NCBI RefSeq assembly: GCF_008329565.1
Contig: NZ_NPKT01000005.1
Coordinates: forward strand, 1-64,000
DNA length: 64,000 nucleotides
Reading direction: 5' to 3'
From: Mycolicibacterium sp. P1-5
GTDB lineage: Bacteria; Actinomycetota; Actinomycetes; Mycobacteriales; Mycobacteriaceae
This document shows, in pieces, positions 9,707 to 18,337 of the stretch (the first letter of the stretch is position 1; each line of letters begins with the position of its first letter). The notes beneath the pieces were generated by a model, which saw only the letters and a list, made by a program, of their open reading frames with translations, searched no databases and was not told the origin of the DNA. The translations under genes and the position numbers were made by a program.

Positions 9707-10149
9707 CCCGACTTGTCCAGGCAGTAGGTGAAGGCATTCAGGGTGTTCACGGTTCGCTCGTCTTTGACGACGTCGTCGATCTTGATACGGCAACCGATCG
9801 AGTCACTGTCACCCTGGGCGGAGACGTTGACGAAGACGGCCGGCTGGGTGGTGGTCGTGTCGTAGGCCCACGGCAGCGTTACCGCGTCGGCCCGCTGCGG
9901 CTGCGCGTTCACATCCAGGTAGGTGATTGTGGCGACGGTGCCCGGCGGCCCGAAGACCTCCAGGACCACGTGTTTCGGGTTGAAAGGGACGATGTCGTTG
10001 CCCGCCCCACTGGGCGTGGACGTCACATCATGAGACGCGAAGATACTGTGCAGGCGATATACGGCAAAGCCGGCCACCGCGACAACCACCACCGCCACCA
10101 GCAGCATCCAGCGTTGGCTGAGCCGCCGGCCGAGCGAAACCCGCTGCAT
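9703..10149 (-). CDS. mmpS: MmpS family membrane accessory protein
   Basis: 148 residues: a basic N-terminus, one membrane helix (about 13-32), then a periplasmic beta-rich domain with two Cys (GCRIKI and TYCLDK) that likely form a disulphide. MmpS proteins assist the partner MmpL in export. Start: the ATG at 10149 (MQRVSLGRR) has AAAGGG upstream; an ATG five codons earlier (10164) is possible but has a poorer ribosome site. The stop overlaps the mmpL start. A palindrome at 10223-10232 probably marks the operator of the pair, although no regulator gene is adjacent. Confidence 0.9.
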   Translation of the reverse strand: MQRVSLGRRLSQRWMLLVAVVVVAVAGFAVYRLHSIFASHDVTSTPSGAGNDIVPFNPKHVVLEVFGPPGTVATITYLDVNAQPQRADAVTLPWAYDTTTTQPAVFVNVSAQGDSDSIGCRIKIDDVVKDERTVNTLNAFTYCLDKSG

Positions 10150-10222
10150 CCCTGACCCTTTCATGAGCGGCGACAGGAGTGGACGGTACGGCAATCCCGA
10201 GGACTGCTTATCAACTAGATTG

Positions 10223-10232
10223 ACCGTACGGT
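10223..10232. promoter_or_regulatory. Palindromic operator candidate upstream of mmpS
   Basis: ACCGTACGGT is a perfect 10-bp palindrome about 74 bases before the mmpS start, within TTGACCGTACGGTACC. A related GGTACGG half-site recurs at about 10185-10191. Palindromes of this type are common TetR-family operators; the cognate regulator is not in the window. Confidence 0.4.
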
Positions 10233-10269
10233 ACCGGACCGGACTCCACAACAGCGGATCGCAGACAGG

Positions 10270-11100
10270 CTAGCCGCGGTACTGGGCAACTTTCTGTGTG
10301 TACTCATCGAGCAGCCGAAGTGAGTCGTCGCGTGATTTCGTCGGCAGCAGCAGGTTCGCCTGGCGGTATCCGAGCCCGTCGAGCGCCTGCCAGTAGTCGA
10401 GGTCGATCGGCGTGCCGAACGTCGTCAGCAGTAGGTCGTGGTCGGCGCCCGAACGTATCTGCTCGATGCGCCTGCTCAGCCTTTCGACCGGCAGCGGGTT
10501 GGAGATCCAGCCGGCCTGGTGGCGGATGATCCGCTTGACGGTCGCGTTCGAGTCACCGCCGATGACGATCGGCGGGTGCGGTTTCTGAACCGGCTTGGGG
10601 CGCGCATATGAAGGTTCGAAGTCGACGAACTGTCCGTGATACTCGGCCGGCTCATCGGTCCACAGCGCCTTGATCGCTTCGATGCGTTCGTCCAACAGGG
10701 TGCCGCGCGTCTTCGGGTCGGTGCCGTGATCGCGCATCTCCTCGAGGTTCCAGCCCGCACCGACGCCGAACACGAACCGACCGCCCGAGATCAGGTCGAT
10801 GCTGGCCGCCTCCTTGGCGGTGGTGATCGGGTCCCGCTGGATGAGCAAGGCGATCCCGGTGATCAGCTCGATGCTGGCCGTGACCGCCGCGGCAGCGGCG
10901 AGGGTGACGAACGGGTCCAGGGTGCGGTAGTAGACCGACGGCAGGTCGCCACCCTGGGGGTACGGCGTTTCCCGGCTGGCGGGGATGTGCGTGTGCTCGG
11001 CGACGGCCAGCGCGTGGAAGCCCCGCTCTTCAATCGCCTGGGCGAGCGAGACGGTGTCGATGGTGTCGTCGTTGACGAAGGTCGAGATGCCAAATTCCAT
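10270..11100 (-). CDS. Luciferase-like (LLM) F420-type oxidoreductase
   Basis: 276 residues of a TIM-barrel luciferase-like monooxygenase fold. The N-terminal strand MEFGISTF, AVAEHTHIP, the FGVGAGWNLEEM stretch and PPIVIGG near residue 190 are characteristic of actinobacterial members that use F420 or FMN. Start at MEFGIS (11100), because this is the first barrel strand; upstream codons carry no family sequence. It follows a second LLM gene by 35 bases, likely in one operon. Substrate unknown. The divergent mmpS promoter region lies beyond its 3' end. Confidence 0.88.
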   Translation of the reverse strand: MEFGISTFVNDDTIDTVSLAQAIEERGFHALAVAEHTHIPASRETPYPQGGDLPSVYYRTLDPFVTLAAAAAVTASIELITGIALLIQRDPITTAKEAASIDLISGGRFVFGVGAGWNLEEMRDHGTDPKTRGTLLDERIEAIKALWTDEPAEYHGQFVDFEPSYARPKPVQKPHPPIVIGGDSNATVKRIIRHQAGWISNPLPVERLSRRIEQIRSGADHDLLLTTFGTPIDLDYWQALDGLGYRQANLLLPTKSRDDSLRLLDEYTQKVAQYRG

Positions 11101-11135
11101 ACCGACCACCTTGCCACTGTGGGAGCAGCCAGGCG

Positions 11136-12080
11136 TCAAGCAAATTCGTCGATCAGCGAGGCGAGGAAAGCCTGCGTCCGCTCCCGCGATGTTCGGCGCT
11201 CGTGGGCGTCGCGGCCCAGCGGGACCACCCGTGCGCCGAGGTCGGTGACGCCGGCGTCGCGGTACCGCCGCAACCGGGCCAGCACCGTCGACTCATCGCC
11301 GGCGGCCATGGTGTCGCCGACGTCCTTGGCGTCGCCGTGTTCGAGCAGCCGCACGTAGTTGGGCGAGAAGTCGGCGTGCCCGAGCACATCGCCCGCGTAC
11401 GCACGCGCTTCGTCGATTGCTTCGGCAGCACAGAGCGCGACCGGAACACCGGCGACGACTCTGGTCTCGCAGGTCCCGGCGGCGGTCAGCGTTGGCACCA
11501 CGTAGTCACCGATCGCGCGTTCGTCGGCCATCCACAGGATGGTGCCGCCGGCGCGCTCGCCCGCGATCCTGAGCATGGCCGGTCCGAGGGCGGCCAGCAG
11601 GATCGGTACATCGCCGTCGGTGACATCGATAGGGCTGTGCACGGTGAAGGAGCCGTTGTCGACGTCGACCGTGCCCGGACCTTGGAAGGCCCTGCCGAGC
11701 ACGTCCAGGTAGTCGCGCACCAGCTTCGCGGGGCGGTCGTAGTCCAACCCCAGCTGGTCGGTGATGATCCAGTGATGGGACGGGCCGAGGCCGAGGGTCA
11801 GCCGGCCGTCGCACGCGACCTGGGTAGTAAGCGCCTGCTGAGCCATGATCAACGGATGCCGGGTCTGGATGGGGACCACCGCCGTGCCGATCTCGATCCG
11901 CTCGGTCACCTGGCCGAGTAGCGCCGCCGCCGTCAGCGCGTCGAGGTATCCCGGCACCTGCGGAATCCAAAAGGATGCGAATCCCTGTGCCTCAGCGGTC
12001 GTTCCGTCGGCGAGTAAGCCGGTGAGCCGGTCTTCGCGGGCGCGTTCCTTATCGGAACCGATCATCAAACCGATGCGCAT
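11136..12080 (-). CDS. LLM-class F420-type oxidoreductase
   Basis: 314 residues, luciferase-like barrel. It begins MRIGLMIGSD and carries GTAVVPIQTRHP and GLGPSHHWI, motifs shared with F420-dependent enzymes of the MSMEG/Rv type. ATG at 12080 is preferred to the adjoining GTG at 12083 because GGAG lies 6 bases upstream of the ATG. It lies between the 241-aa hypothetical gene (12 bases upstream) and the other LLM gene, so these three and perhaps the epimerase gene make one transcript. No substrate can be assigned. Confidence 0.87.
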   Translation of the reverse strand: MRIGLMIGSDKERAREDRLTGLLADGTTAEAQGFASFWIPQVPGYLDALTAAALLGQVTERIEIGTAVVPIQTRHPLIMAQQALTTQVACDGRLTLGLGPSHHWIITDQLGLDYDRPAKLVRDYLDVLGRAFQGPGTVDVDNGSFTVHSPIDVTDGDVPILLAALGPAMLRIAGERAGGTILWMADERAIGDYVVPTLTAAGTCETRVVAGVPVALCAAEAIDEARAYAGDVLGHADFSPNYVRLLEHGDAKDVGDTMAAGDESTVLARLRRYRDAGVTDLGARVVPLGRDAHERRTSRERTQAFLASLIDEFA

Positions 12081-12092
12081 CACGCACTCCGT

Positions 12093-12818
12093 TCAGGGCA
12101 CATAGCGATCCCACTCGTGCGGAACAACGGTGTGAAACGGTGCCGCCAGGAGGAGTTCTCGTTCTTTCAGCACGGGTTGCAGCCGGTGCGCGACGGCGAC
12201 CGGATCGTCATCCAGGAAACAGTAGGTGAGCGACTGCCCGGCGGGCGCGTTGGCGAGCTTGGCGTCGACGTCGAGCGTTGTGGACTTCCAGGCTCCTGCC
12301 ACCCCGTCGATGTCGAGCAGCCCGTCGGTGGGCGCGTCGCCCTGTTCGAGTAGTAGGTATACGCCTTTGGCCGGCCACCACGGCAGGACATCAGCACCGA
12401 CTTTGACTCTGTCTGCGGCCGCTCGGCGCTGGACGTCGTAGACGCCGCGTTCGACCGGCGGCAGCAGTGTCAGCTTGCGCCCGGCGTCGCCGAGTGCATG
12501 CGAGAGATCGAGGAATCCGTCCATTCCGCTTGGCGCGGTGAAGAAGTAGGTCATCACATGGTCGATCTCGTCGTATGGTTTCGCACTTGCGGCGCGTGCC
12601 GCCCGACACTCGGGGGTCGATACCAACCGCAGGGAGGCACGCACCGCCGACAACCGATGTTGCTCGGGACGGTGGTCGAGGGTGTGCCAGCGCAGGTAGT
12701 CGGCGTCGGTGCCGTCGGGGTGGCGGCGGGCCATCGACACGAACAGCGTGGTGATATCGCCGTCGCCGTTGGCGAGAACGCCTTGCACTTGGTCAGACGG
12801 CGTGCCGGGCAGTGACAT
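12093..12818 (-). CDS. Hypothetical protein, possible two-repeat EthD-like ferredoxin fold
   Basis: 241 residues, soluble, no signal peptide. The segment DADYLRWHTLDHRPEQHRL resembles the EthD or dimeric alpha/beta-barrel type, in which a tyrosine, tryptophan and two histidines line a small pocket; a second half (about 140-235) with VAGAWKS and PHEWDRYVP may be a degenerate repeat. That assignment is tentative. It lies 10 bases after the epimerase gene stop and 12 bases before an LLM gene. The operon suggests a catabolic role for a steroid, terpenoid or other hydrophobic substrate, but this is inference from neighbours. Confidence 0.65.
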   Translation of the reverse strand: MSLPGTPSDQVQGVLANGDGDITTLFVSMARRHPDGTDADYLRWHTLDHRPEQHRLSAVRASLRLVSTPECRAARAASAKPYDEIDHVMTYFFTAPSGMDGFLDLSHALGDAGRKLTLLPPVERGVYDVQRRAAADRVKVGADVLPWWPAKGVYLLLEQGDAPTDGLLDIDGVAGAWKSTTLDVDAKLANAPAGQSLTYCFLDDDPVAVAHRLQPVLKERELLLAAPFHTVVPHEWDRYVP

Positions 12819-12828
12819 TGGCGGGTCC

Positions 12829-13749
12829 TCAGAGCTCGGGGGTGGTCAGCAGTTCGGGACTGCGCGCTTCGATCATGCGTCTGAACCCTTCTCGCCAAGG
12901 CACTTTCGTCTCGCCGAGAACTTCGTGCATGTAGGTGACATCCGGCCACAGGGGGGTGTGGGCGTCGGTGGTGTACTCGAAGACGGGTTCGACGCCGACG
13001 AGCTCGCCCATGTAGGCGCAGTAGTCCTCGACGCTGACCGTCTCGCTGCCGGCCCAGTTGACGACGATCGGTGGGGTGTCGGCGACCTCCATCGCCCGGA
13101 TGCCCAGCCGGACGTAGTCGTCCTCGTAGATGGGGTTGTAGTTGTTGGGCTTGTCCGGATGCAGCCGAATCGGTTTGCCCGCCAACATCATCTGGAGCCG
13201 GTCGGCGGGTGCACCGCCTTCGGGGCCGTAAGTGGAGCAGATCCGGATGATCGTCAGGGGGATGCCGAACCGGTTGGCGATCCAGGTGCAGGTTTGCTCG
13301 GCGGCGATCTTCGAGAAGCTGTAGTTGGCCCGCAGTGGTACGCCGGGCGGGTCGTCTTCGCGCAGTGGCCGCTGACCCTGGTAACCGTAGATGGAGCCGG
13401 TCGAGCAGTAGACGAACCCTTTGGCCGATCGGCAGTGGTAGAGCAGGTCGCCCGATTTCTGCGCGTTGGTGTCGACACAGCGAAGCCAGCCGTCGGCACC
13501 GGGATCGACGGCCGCGTGGAACACGTAGGTGAAATCGTCGGGCAGTGCGGAAAAGTCGCCACTGCTGATATCGAGCGCGATCGGGATGATGCCTACGGCG
13601 GTCAGGCGATCGCGGTCTTGCTCATTGCGCAAACGGGCGGCGCCCCACACCTCGTTGCGCTGCGCCAGCGCACGGGCGATCGGGAACGCGATCTTGCCGG
13701 TAGCACCGGTGATGAGGATCTTCTCCGCGTTGAGCATCCCATCAGTCAT
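12829..13749 (-). CDS. NAD-dependent epimerase/dehydratase family protein
   Basis: 306-residue extended short-chain dehydrogenase. The dinucleotide-binding motif TGATGKIAF sits near residue 15, and the catalytic Tyr and Lys appear as YSFSKIA near residue 145. Acts on an NAD(P)-bound hydroxy or keto substrate; it need not be a sugar. Start at 13749 (MTDGML), with an alternative four codons later. It heads a four-gene minus-strand run (epimerase, 241-aa protein, two LLM genes), and its promoter shares a 44-base gap with the divergent acyl-CoA dehydrogenase gene. Confidence 0.86.
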   Translation of the reverse strand: MTDGMLNAEKILITGATGKIAFPIARALAQRNEVWGAARLRNEQDRDRLTAVGIIPIALDISSGDFSALPDDFTYVFHAAVDPGADGWLRCVDTNAQKSGDLLYHCRSAKGFVYCSTGSIYGYQGQRPLREDDPPGVPLRANYSFSKIAAEQTCTWIANRFGIPLTIIRICSTYGPEGGAPADRLQMMLAGKPIRLHPDKPNNYNPIYEDDYVRLGIRAMEVADTPPIVVNWAGSETVSVEDYCAYMGELVGVEPVFEYTTDAHTPLWPDVTYMHEVLGETKVPWREGFRRMIEARSPELLTTPEL

Positions 13750-13793
13750 AGCGCACCGCGCCGGGAATGTTAAGTACTTGATATGTTGGGTCG

Positions 13794-14969
13794 GTGCAGC
13801 TGACATTCGACCCGGATGTCGAGGCGTTCCGTGTGGATTTCATCGAGTTCCTCGAGCGGCATCTGCCGTCGGAGGCCGAGGCGGCCGAGCGGTCCCGGTC
13901 GACGGCGCACGTTCCGGAATGGGCGCGCCGCTGGCAGCAACTTCAGTTCGACCACGGTTGGCTGCTGCCCGGCAATCCCCCCGAGTTCGGTGGGCGCGAC
14001 GCCACCGTGCTGCAGCAGTTCGTGCACCGCGAAGAGTTGGCACGGAGGCGGATCTATCACGTGTTCAATCCGCAGGGCGTCGGCATCATCGCCGCGTCAC
14101 TGCTGTCGTTCGGCACCGATGAACAGAAGCAGCGATGGGCCGTACCCATTCTGCGGGCGGAGATGACGGCGGCGCTCGGGATGAGCGAGCCGGGCGCCGG
14201 GTCCGACCTGGCCGGACTGTCTACCCGCGCGGTGCTGGACGGTGACCATTTCACGGTGAACGGTCAGAAGGTGTGGACCTCGGGTGCCCACGATGCCGAC
14301 GTGATCTTGACGTTCGTACGCACTGATCCGGATGCACCGCGGCACAAGGGAATCAGTGCACTGCTGGTTCCCACCGACACACCGGGCGTGACCTGCCGGC
14401 CGTTCCCGTCCGTACATGACCGTGAGGTGCTGGACTTCAACGAGGTGTTCTTCACCGATGTGACGGTGCCCGCCGAGAATCTGCTCGGGCCGCTGCACGG
14501 TGGCTGGAAGGTGGCCAACGGTTCGCTGGGCCACGAGCGCACGATGATGTGGATGGCTTTTGCCAATCGATTGGAACAGTTGCTCGAGGACTTCGATCCC
14601 GCGGGTGAGATCAACCGGGATCGATATGCCACTGCCGTGATCGACTACTACGCGCTGAGGTTGCTCGGGTCGGCGGCGGTCAGCCAGGCGGCCCGCGGCG
14701 AGCGCGATGTTCCGGCGGTGTCGGTGCTCAAGGTGCTGGGATCGGAGGCTGAGCAGAACGCGGCCCGGTACGCACTGGAGGCGGCGGGCGCGGCCGGGCT
14801 GGTCGATCCGGCGATGACCGCACCGTATAACGCCTATGCCCCGGAGCTTTTCGGCGCGAGCTGGTTCGCCCGGTATGTCACCACCTACGCGGGGACCATT
14901 GCCGGTGGAACGTCGGAGATCCAGCGCAACATCATCGCGCGGCGGGTGTTGGGGCTGCCTGCGCGCTGA
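13794..14969 (+). CDS. Acyl-CoA dehydrogenase
   Basis: 391 residues, full length for the family. FAD enzyme that introduces the alpha-beta double bond in acyl-CoA thioesters. The first signature is seen as MSEPGAGSDLAGL (about residue 125) and the C-terminal signature as GTSEIQRNIIARRVLG. Start is a GTG at 13794, 44 bases from the divergent epimerase start. The single plus-strand position between catabolic genes suggests coordinated control of this block, with the acyl chain of the same substrate as a possible target. It is convergent with an LLM gene, 4 bases apart. Confidence 0.92.
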   Translation: MQLTFDPDVEAFRVDFIEFLERHLPSEAEAAERSRSTAHVPEWARRWQQLQFDHGWLLPGNPPEFGGRDATVLQQFVHREELARRRIYHVFNPQGVGIIAASLLSFGTDEQKQRWAVPILRAEMTAALGMSEPGAGSDLAGLSTRAVLDGDHFTVNGQKVWTSGAHDADVILTFVRTDPDAPRHKGISALLVPTDTPGVTCRPFPSVHDREVLDFNEVFFTDVTVPAENLLGPLHGGWKVANGSLGHERTMMWMAFANRLEQLLEDFDPAGEINRDRYATAVIDYYALRLLGSAAVSQAARGERDVPAVSVLKVLGSEAEQNAARYALEAAGAAGLVDPAMTAPYNAYAPELFGASWFARYVTTYAGTIAGGTSEIQRNIIARRVLGLPAR

Positions 14970-14973
14970 GTTG

Positions 14974-15825
14974 TCACCAGGCGCACAGCTCGGTGAGGGC
15001 GTGCAACTGCTCGAGATAATGCTCGAGCGAATGATGGACGAAGCGGGCAGACAGCGTCGTCGTGCCGCCGGCGGCCAGTTTCGCCAGAGTCTCTGTGGTC
15101 GCATCGGGTTCGCCGATCGGATCCAATGGGTGGTCCGCGGGCATGACGACCTCAAACCCCGGCGGCAAGTCGAATGCCTTGAGCCACTCGGTCGCAGTGT
15201 CGATCGTGACGTAGTACGGACACCAGCCATCGGCCAGGGTGACCGCTCGTCGCAGCGATCGTTTGGTGCGACCGCCGATCCAAATGGGCACATGTGCTTG
15301 AAGCGCACAGGGGTCGACGGTCAGCCCGCCGAACGAATAGAAATCGCCGTGATAGGTCGGCTCGTTACTGGGTAGCGCCGCGCGCAACGCCCGCAACGCG
15401 TCGTCGCCGCGGGCGCCGCGGTCTTCGAACGGCACACCAAGCAGGTCGAACTCTTCCTTCAGTGAGCCGACACCCACCCCGAGGATCACCCGGCCGCTGC
15501 TCACGTGATCCAGAGTGCCGTAACGCTTTACGATCTCCAGCGGATGGTGATATCCCAGCACCAGCGTCATGGTGGCGAATCGAATCTGCTGCGTGCGCGC
15601 CGCTGCATACCCGAAGGTCGCAAGCGGGTCCCAGTACCGGGCGCCACGGCGTGCGGTCTCGCTCGACGGCAGGCCGATGTGCTCGCTGCAGGTCATGTGG
15701 TGGTAGCCGAGCCGGTCGGCGGTCTCGGCGACGCGACCGATGTCAGCCACGGTTGCGTCCTTCTCCCACTCCAACGCGGCGCCGCCGACGTTGGTGACGA
15801 CCGGCGTGGCAATTCCCAGCTTCAA
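14974..15825 (-). CDS. LLM-class oxidoreductase, last gene of the Rieske operon
   Basis: 283 residues with the luciferase-like barrel: MKLGIATPVVTN, the TCSEHIGLP loop, GRVILGVGVGSLKEEFDLLG and PIWIGG. The F420 or flavin cofactor is inferred from family. Its ATG overlaps the stop of the TauD-type dioxygenase gene by 4 bases (ATGA), so it belongs to the four-gene Rieske operon. It may reduce or oxygenate an intermediate formed by the two oxygenases upstream. Substrate unknown. Confidence 0.88.
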   Translation of the reverse strand: MKLGIATPVVTNVGGAALEWEKDATVADIGRVAETADRLGYHHMTCSEHIGLPSSETARRGARYWDPLATFGYAAARTQQIRFATMTLVLGYHHPLEIVKRYGTLDHVSSGRVILGVGVGSLKEEFDLLGVPFEDRGARGDDALRALRAALPSNEPTYHGDFYSFGGLTVDPCALQAHVPIWIGGRTKRSLRRAVTLADGWCPYYVTIDTATEWLKAFDLPPGFEVVMPADHPLDPIGEPDATTETLAKLAAGGTTTLSARFVHHSLEHYLEQLHALTELCAW

Positions 15826-16652
15826 AGCAACGGCTCTTCACCGGCCAGAACGGTGCGGTGCATGAGACGCCCGCTGTCTTCTGGATAGGGCAGTGCGCGG
15901 TGCATCGTTCCGGTGTTGTCCCAGATGACCAGATCGCCCACGCACCAGCTGTGCTGATAGACGTACTGGGGCTGCGTCGCCCAATCTCGAAGGCGGGCGA
16001 GCAGAGCGCGGCTCTCCTCGACAGGCGATCCGACGACGTAGTCGGCTGTTGCCCCGAGCAGCAGCGACTTGCGTCCGGAACGGTGCGTCCACACCAACGG
16101 GCATTCCTTGGTCGGAGATTTCTGCCAGAACGCGATTTCCTCGTACGTCATCTCGGGGGTCACGTAGTACTGAGACCGCTCCGCGCTGTGCACCACCCGG
16201 AGGTCCGCGATCAACTCCTTGTCCGCGGGAGGTAGATCGTCATACGCCGCGTAGGTGTTGCAGAACTCGGTCTGACCACCGGTCTCGGACAGTTTGATGG
16301 CGTGCAGCAGCGTAGCGAGATTCGGGTAGGGCTGCAGCGACCCGTCAAAGTGCCAGAAGAACGAGCCCTTCAAATATTGGGCGCGTTGATTGACGCTCTT
16401 GTCGAGCGAGATCTTGTAAATACCTTCCTGCCCCTCGTTCTGCACAATCGTGCCAAGGGATTTCGCGATCGTGACCTGCTGCTCGTCGCTGAGCGTCAGG
16501 CCCCGGAAGAAAACAACACCTCGCTGCTCCAGGATCTCGCGCATCGTTGCAGCTTGCTGACCGCTGAGCAGCGTCTCGACGTCGGTTTTGATCTCGCTGC
16601 CAATTCTGGGCGTGATATCGACAACATCCAGCTGCGTAGATGTGGTTCCCAC
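15822..16652 (-). CDS. TauD/TfdA-family 2-oxoglutarate/Fe(II) dioxygenase
   Basis: 276 residues. The metal triad is visible: the HFD motif in FFWHFDGSL and the distal His in TMHRALPY; the Arg in RLMHRTVL would bind 2-oxoglutarate. Family members hydroxylate small acids such as taurine, phenoxyacetates, sulfate esters or carnitine precursors. Two GTG starts are possible. The one at 16652 lies 5 bases after the upstream stop and is chosen; the one at 16715 would overlap the upstream gene by 58 bases and add 21 residues without family sequence. Last-codon overlap with the LLM gene indicates coupled translation. Confidence 0.86.
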   Translation of the reverse strand: MGTTSTQLDVVDITPRIGSEIKTDVETLLSGQQAATMREILEQRGVVFFRGLTLSDEQQVTIAKSLGTIVQNEGQEGIYKISLDKSVNQRAQYLKGSFFWHFDGSLQPYPNLATLLHAIKLSETGGQTEFCNTYAAYDDLPPADKELIADLRVVHSAERSQYYVTPEMTYEEIAFWQKSPTKECPLVWTHRSGRKSLLLGATADYVVGSPVEESRALLARLRDWATQPQYVYQHSWCVGDLVIWDNTGTMHRALPYPEDSGRLMHRTVLAGEEPLL

Positions 16653-16657
16653 CTCGA

Positions 16658-16981
16658 TCAGCTTTCCCGGGTCAGAATCGTGTTTGCGGAGTGCTTCACC
16701 CGTGGCTGCTTCCACAGTTCGACCGCGAGCGACACAGTGATCAGCGAATAGAGCAGGTTGCGTAGGTTCGCGACGTCCTCGGGCAGCGGCTCGGAGTAGT
16801 CGAACTTGTCGATGTAGGCAACGGCTTCCTCGGCGAACGGAAAGACGGCGTCATAGAACGACTTGATTTCCGCCATTGACGAGTTCACGCGCTTGACGTA
16901 GCGGGCGTGGCCGTCCTCGATCGCCCACTCGGGCACCAGACCCTCAAGTGCGGAAAACTCCGCAGGCAGAATGGTACTCAT
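16658..16981 (-). CDS. Small helical protein of the Rieske operon, unknown function
   Basis: 107 residues, acidic N-terminal half, predicted largely helical, no signal peptide. Near the C-terminus LYSLITVSLAVELW is hydrophobic enough to be a buried or membrane-touching helix. The ATG overlaps the stop of the Rieske oxygenase gene (ATGA), so it is made together with the oxygenase. It is not a ferredoxin (no Cys cluster) and not a typical beta subunit of ring hydroxylases, which are longer cone-shaped proteins. A structural or assembly role for the oxygenase is an inference from position only. Confidence 0.7.
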   Translation of the reverse strand: MSTILPAEFSALEGLVPEWAIEDGHARYVKRVNSSMAEIKSFYDAVFPFAEEAVAYIDKFDYSEPLPEDVANLRNLLYSLITVSLAVELWKQPRVKHSANTILTRES

Positions 16982-18249
16982 CGAGTCGCTTTCTCGCCGG
17001 CCTCGACGTAGTCACCGACCGTCTTGTGCAGATGACGCAGCAGAATCTCCTCGTCATTCATCGTGAAGTGGGTCAGCGCTCCGCTGTTCAACATCGCCTG
17101 CAGACCCTCAGACGGGCTGGCGTCCTCCAGGATGATGTCGTTGAGGAACGTCACGGTGAGTTCCTGTCCCAGCCGCTCCTTGTGGGTCTTCGGCGGTTGG
17201 TTGAACATTTCGACTTCGAAGATGTGCGAGTGCGGGCCGGTCGGCCAATGCGTGTGCGTGCTGAACCCTGACGCTCCGAAGATGATCACGAAGTTGGGGA
17301 AGAACTGGAACGAGTCGAACCCGTACTTCTCAGATCGCGTGGGGTTGATTCCTGGCGGCATCGGACCGCGCTCGCGCTTGGTCCACGGGCCGGCCGCACT
17401 GGCCTCCATCACACACTCGATCGGTTTGGAGTAGGGCGTCTTCTGCGAGGGCTCACCGGAGAAGGAGAACATCCGGTGTGGCCCCTTGAGCTGGTAGGCC
17501 AGGGCGTCGGTAAACGGGTTCGGTTGATCGAAAGCATCTCTGGCCTCGGCCGTGACAGCCCCGAACGAAGAAGCATGCAGATACGGGCCGTGGTAACTCT
17601 CGGCGAAGCTGTCTACGAAAATCTTCCAGTTGCACTGCAATTCGGCCTTGAACCGGTAGACCTGGTGCGGCCCGGCGAACGGGTAGCCCTCGATGCCGTG
17701 GGCCAGCTCACCGAGGAAGGATCGCAGTGGCTCGGTGTTGTGCGGGTTCAGATTGATGAAGATGAACCCTTCCCACACATCGCATTGAATAACCGGCACC
17801 GAACAGCTGTCGGCGTCGAAGTCGAGCAGCAGATCTTTGCGGGTGGCGGAATGCAATGAACCGTCCAGGTTGTACCGCCAGCCGTGAAATCGGCAGTAGA
17901 GCAACGGGGCGCGGCCTTCGATCTCCTGAAAGGGGTCGTCCTCCCAGAGCATCTTGTTGCCCCGGTGTGGACAGATGTTGTGGAAGGCACGGATCACGCC
18001 GTCCTTACCACGCACGATGATGATCGAGGTATTGAGGAACTTCAGTTCGCGGGTGAAGTAGCTGCCGGATTTCGGTACCCGTTCGGCTCCCCCGACGTAA
18101 AGCCACGTCTTCTTGAAGACGTGCTCACGTTCCTTGGCGTAGAACTCCTCTGATACGCAGTCTTCGAGCGAGACGGGACCGCGGCCGAGTTCGGGGTAGG
18201 CGTCGGTCCAGTGTCCGCTTGCGGGTTTGGTCAACAGGCTGTCGTTCAT
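16978..18249 (-). CDS. Rieske non-heme iron oxygenase, alpha subunit
   Basis: 423 residues. The Rieske [2Fe-2S] motif reads CPHRG followed by CRFHGWRY, and the mononuclear iron site appears in DSFAESYHGPYLHASS (Asp or Glu bridging, two His). Such enzymes hydroxylate or demethylate aromatic or alicyclic compounds using electrons from a reductase. No reductase or ferredoxin gene is adjacent, so it must borrow one. The start at 18249 (MNDSLLTK) has GGAGGG close upstream. First gene of an operon with the 107-aa, TauD-type and LLM genes, divergent from a LysR gene. It differs clearly from the BenA protein at 52.5 kb. Confidence 0.93.
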   Translation of the reverse strand: MNDSLLTKPASGHWTDAYPELGRGPVSLEDCVSEEFYAKEREHVFKKTWLYVGGAERVPKSGSYFTRELKFLNTSIIIVRGKDGVIRAFHNICPHRGNKMLWEDDPFQEIEGRAPLLYCRFHGWRYNLDGSLHSATRKDLLLDFDADSCSVPVIQCDVWEGFIFINLNPHNTEPLRSFLGELAHGIEGYPFAGPHQVYRFKAELQCNWKIFVDSFAESYHGPYLHASSFGAVTAEARDAFDQPNPFTDALAYQLKGPHRMFSFSGEPSQKTPYSKPIECVMEASAAGPWTKRERGPMPPGINPTRSEKYGFDSFQFFPNFVIIFGASGFSTHTHWPTGPHSHIFEVEMFNQPPKTHKERLGQELTVTFLNDIILEDASPSEGLQAMLNSGALTHFTMNDEEILLRHLHKTVGDYVEAGEKATR

Positions 18250-18310
18250 GCCGTCCCTCCATCCGCGATGACCGTAACAGCGGCGAAATCGCCCAAAAAG
18301 GTGCAGAAGC

Positions 18311-18325
18311 GCAACACCCTGTTGC
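18311..18325. promoter_or_regulatory. LysR-type operator in the Rieske/LysR intergenic region
   Basis: GCAACA-CCC-TGTTGC, a perfect 6-bp inverted repeat with 3-base spacer, fits the T-N11-A pattern class bound by LysR regulators. It lies 62 bases from the Rieske gene start and 12 bases from the lysR start, well placed for control of both. Confidence 0.6.
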
Positions 18326-18337
18326 ATATTTGGAACA

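Noticed and set aside
8636..9727. Plus-strand open frame inside mmpL
   Set aside because: Antisense to a full-length MmpL, rich in Arg, Gly and Gln, no recognisable domain.
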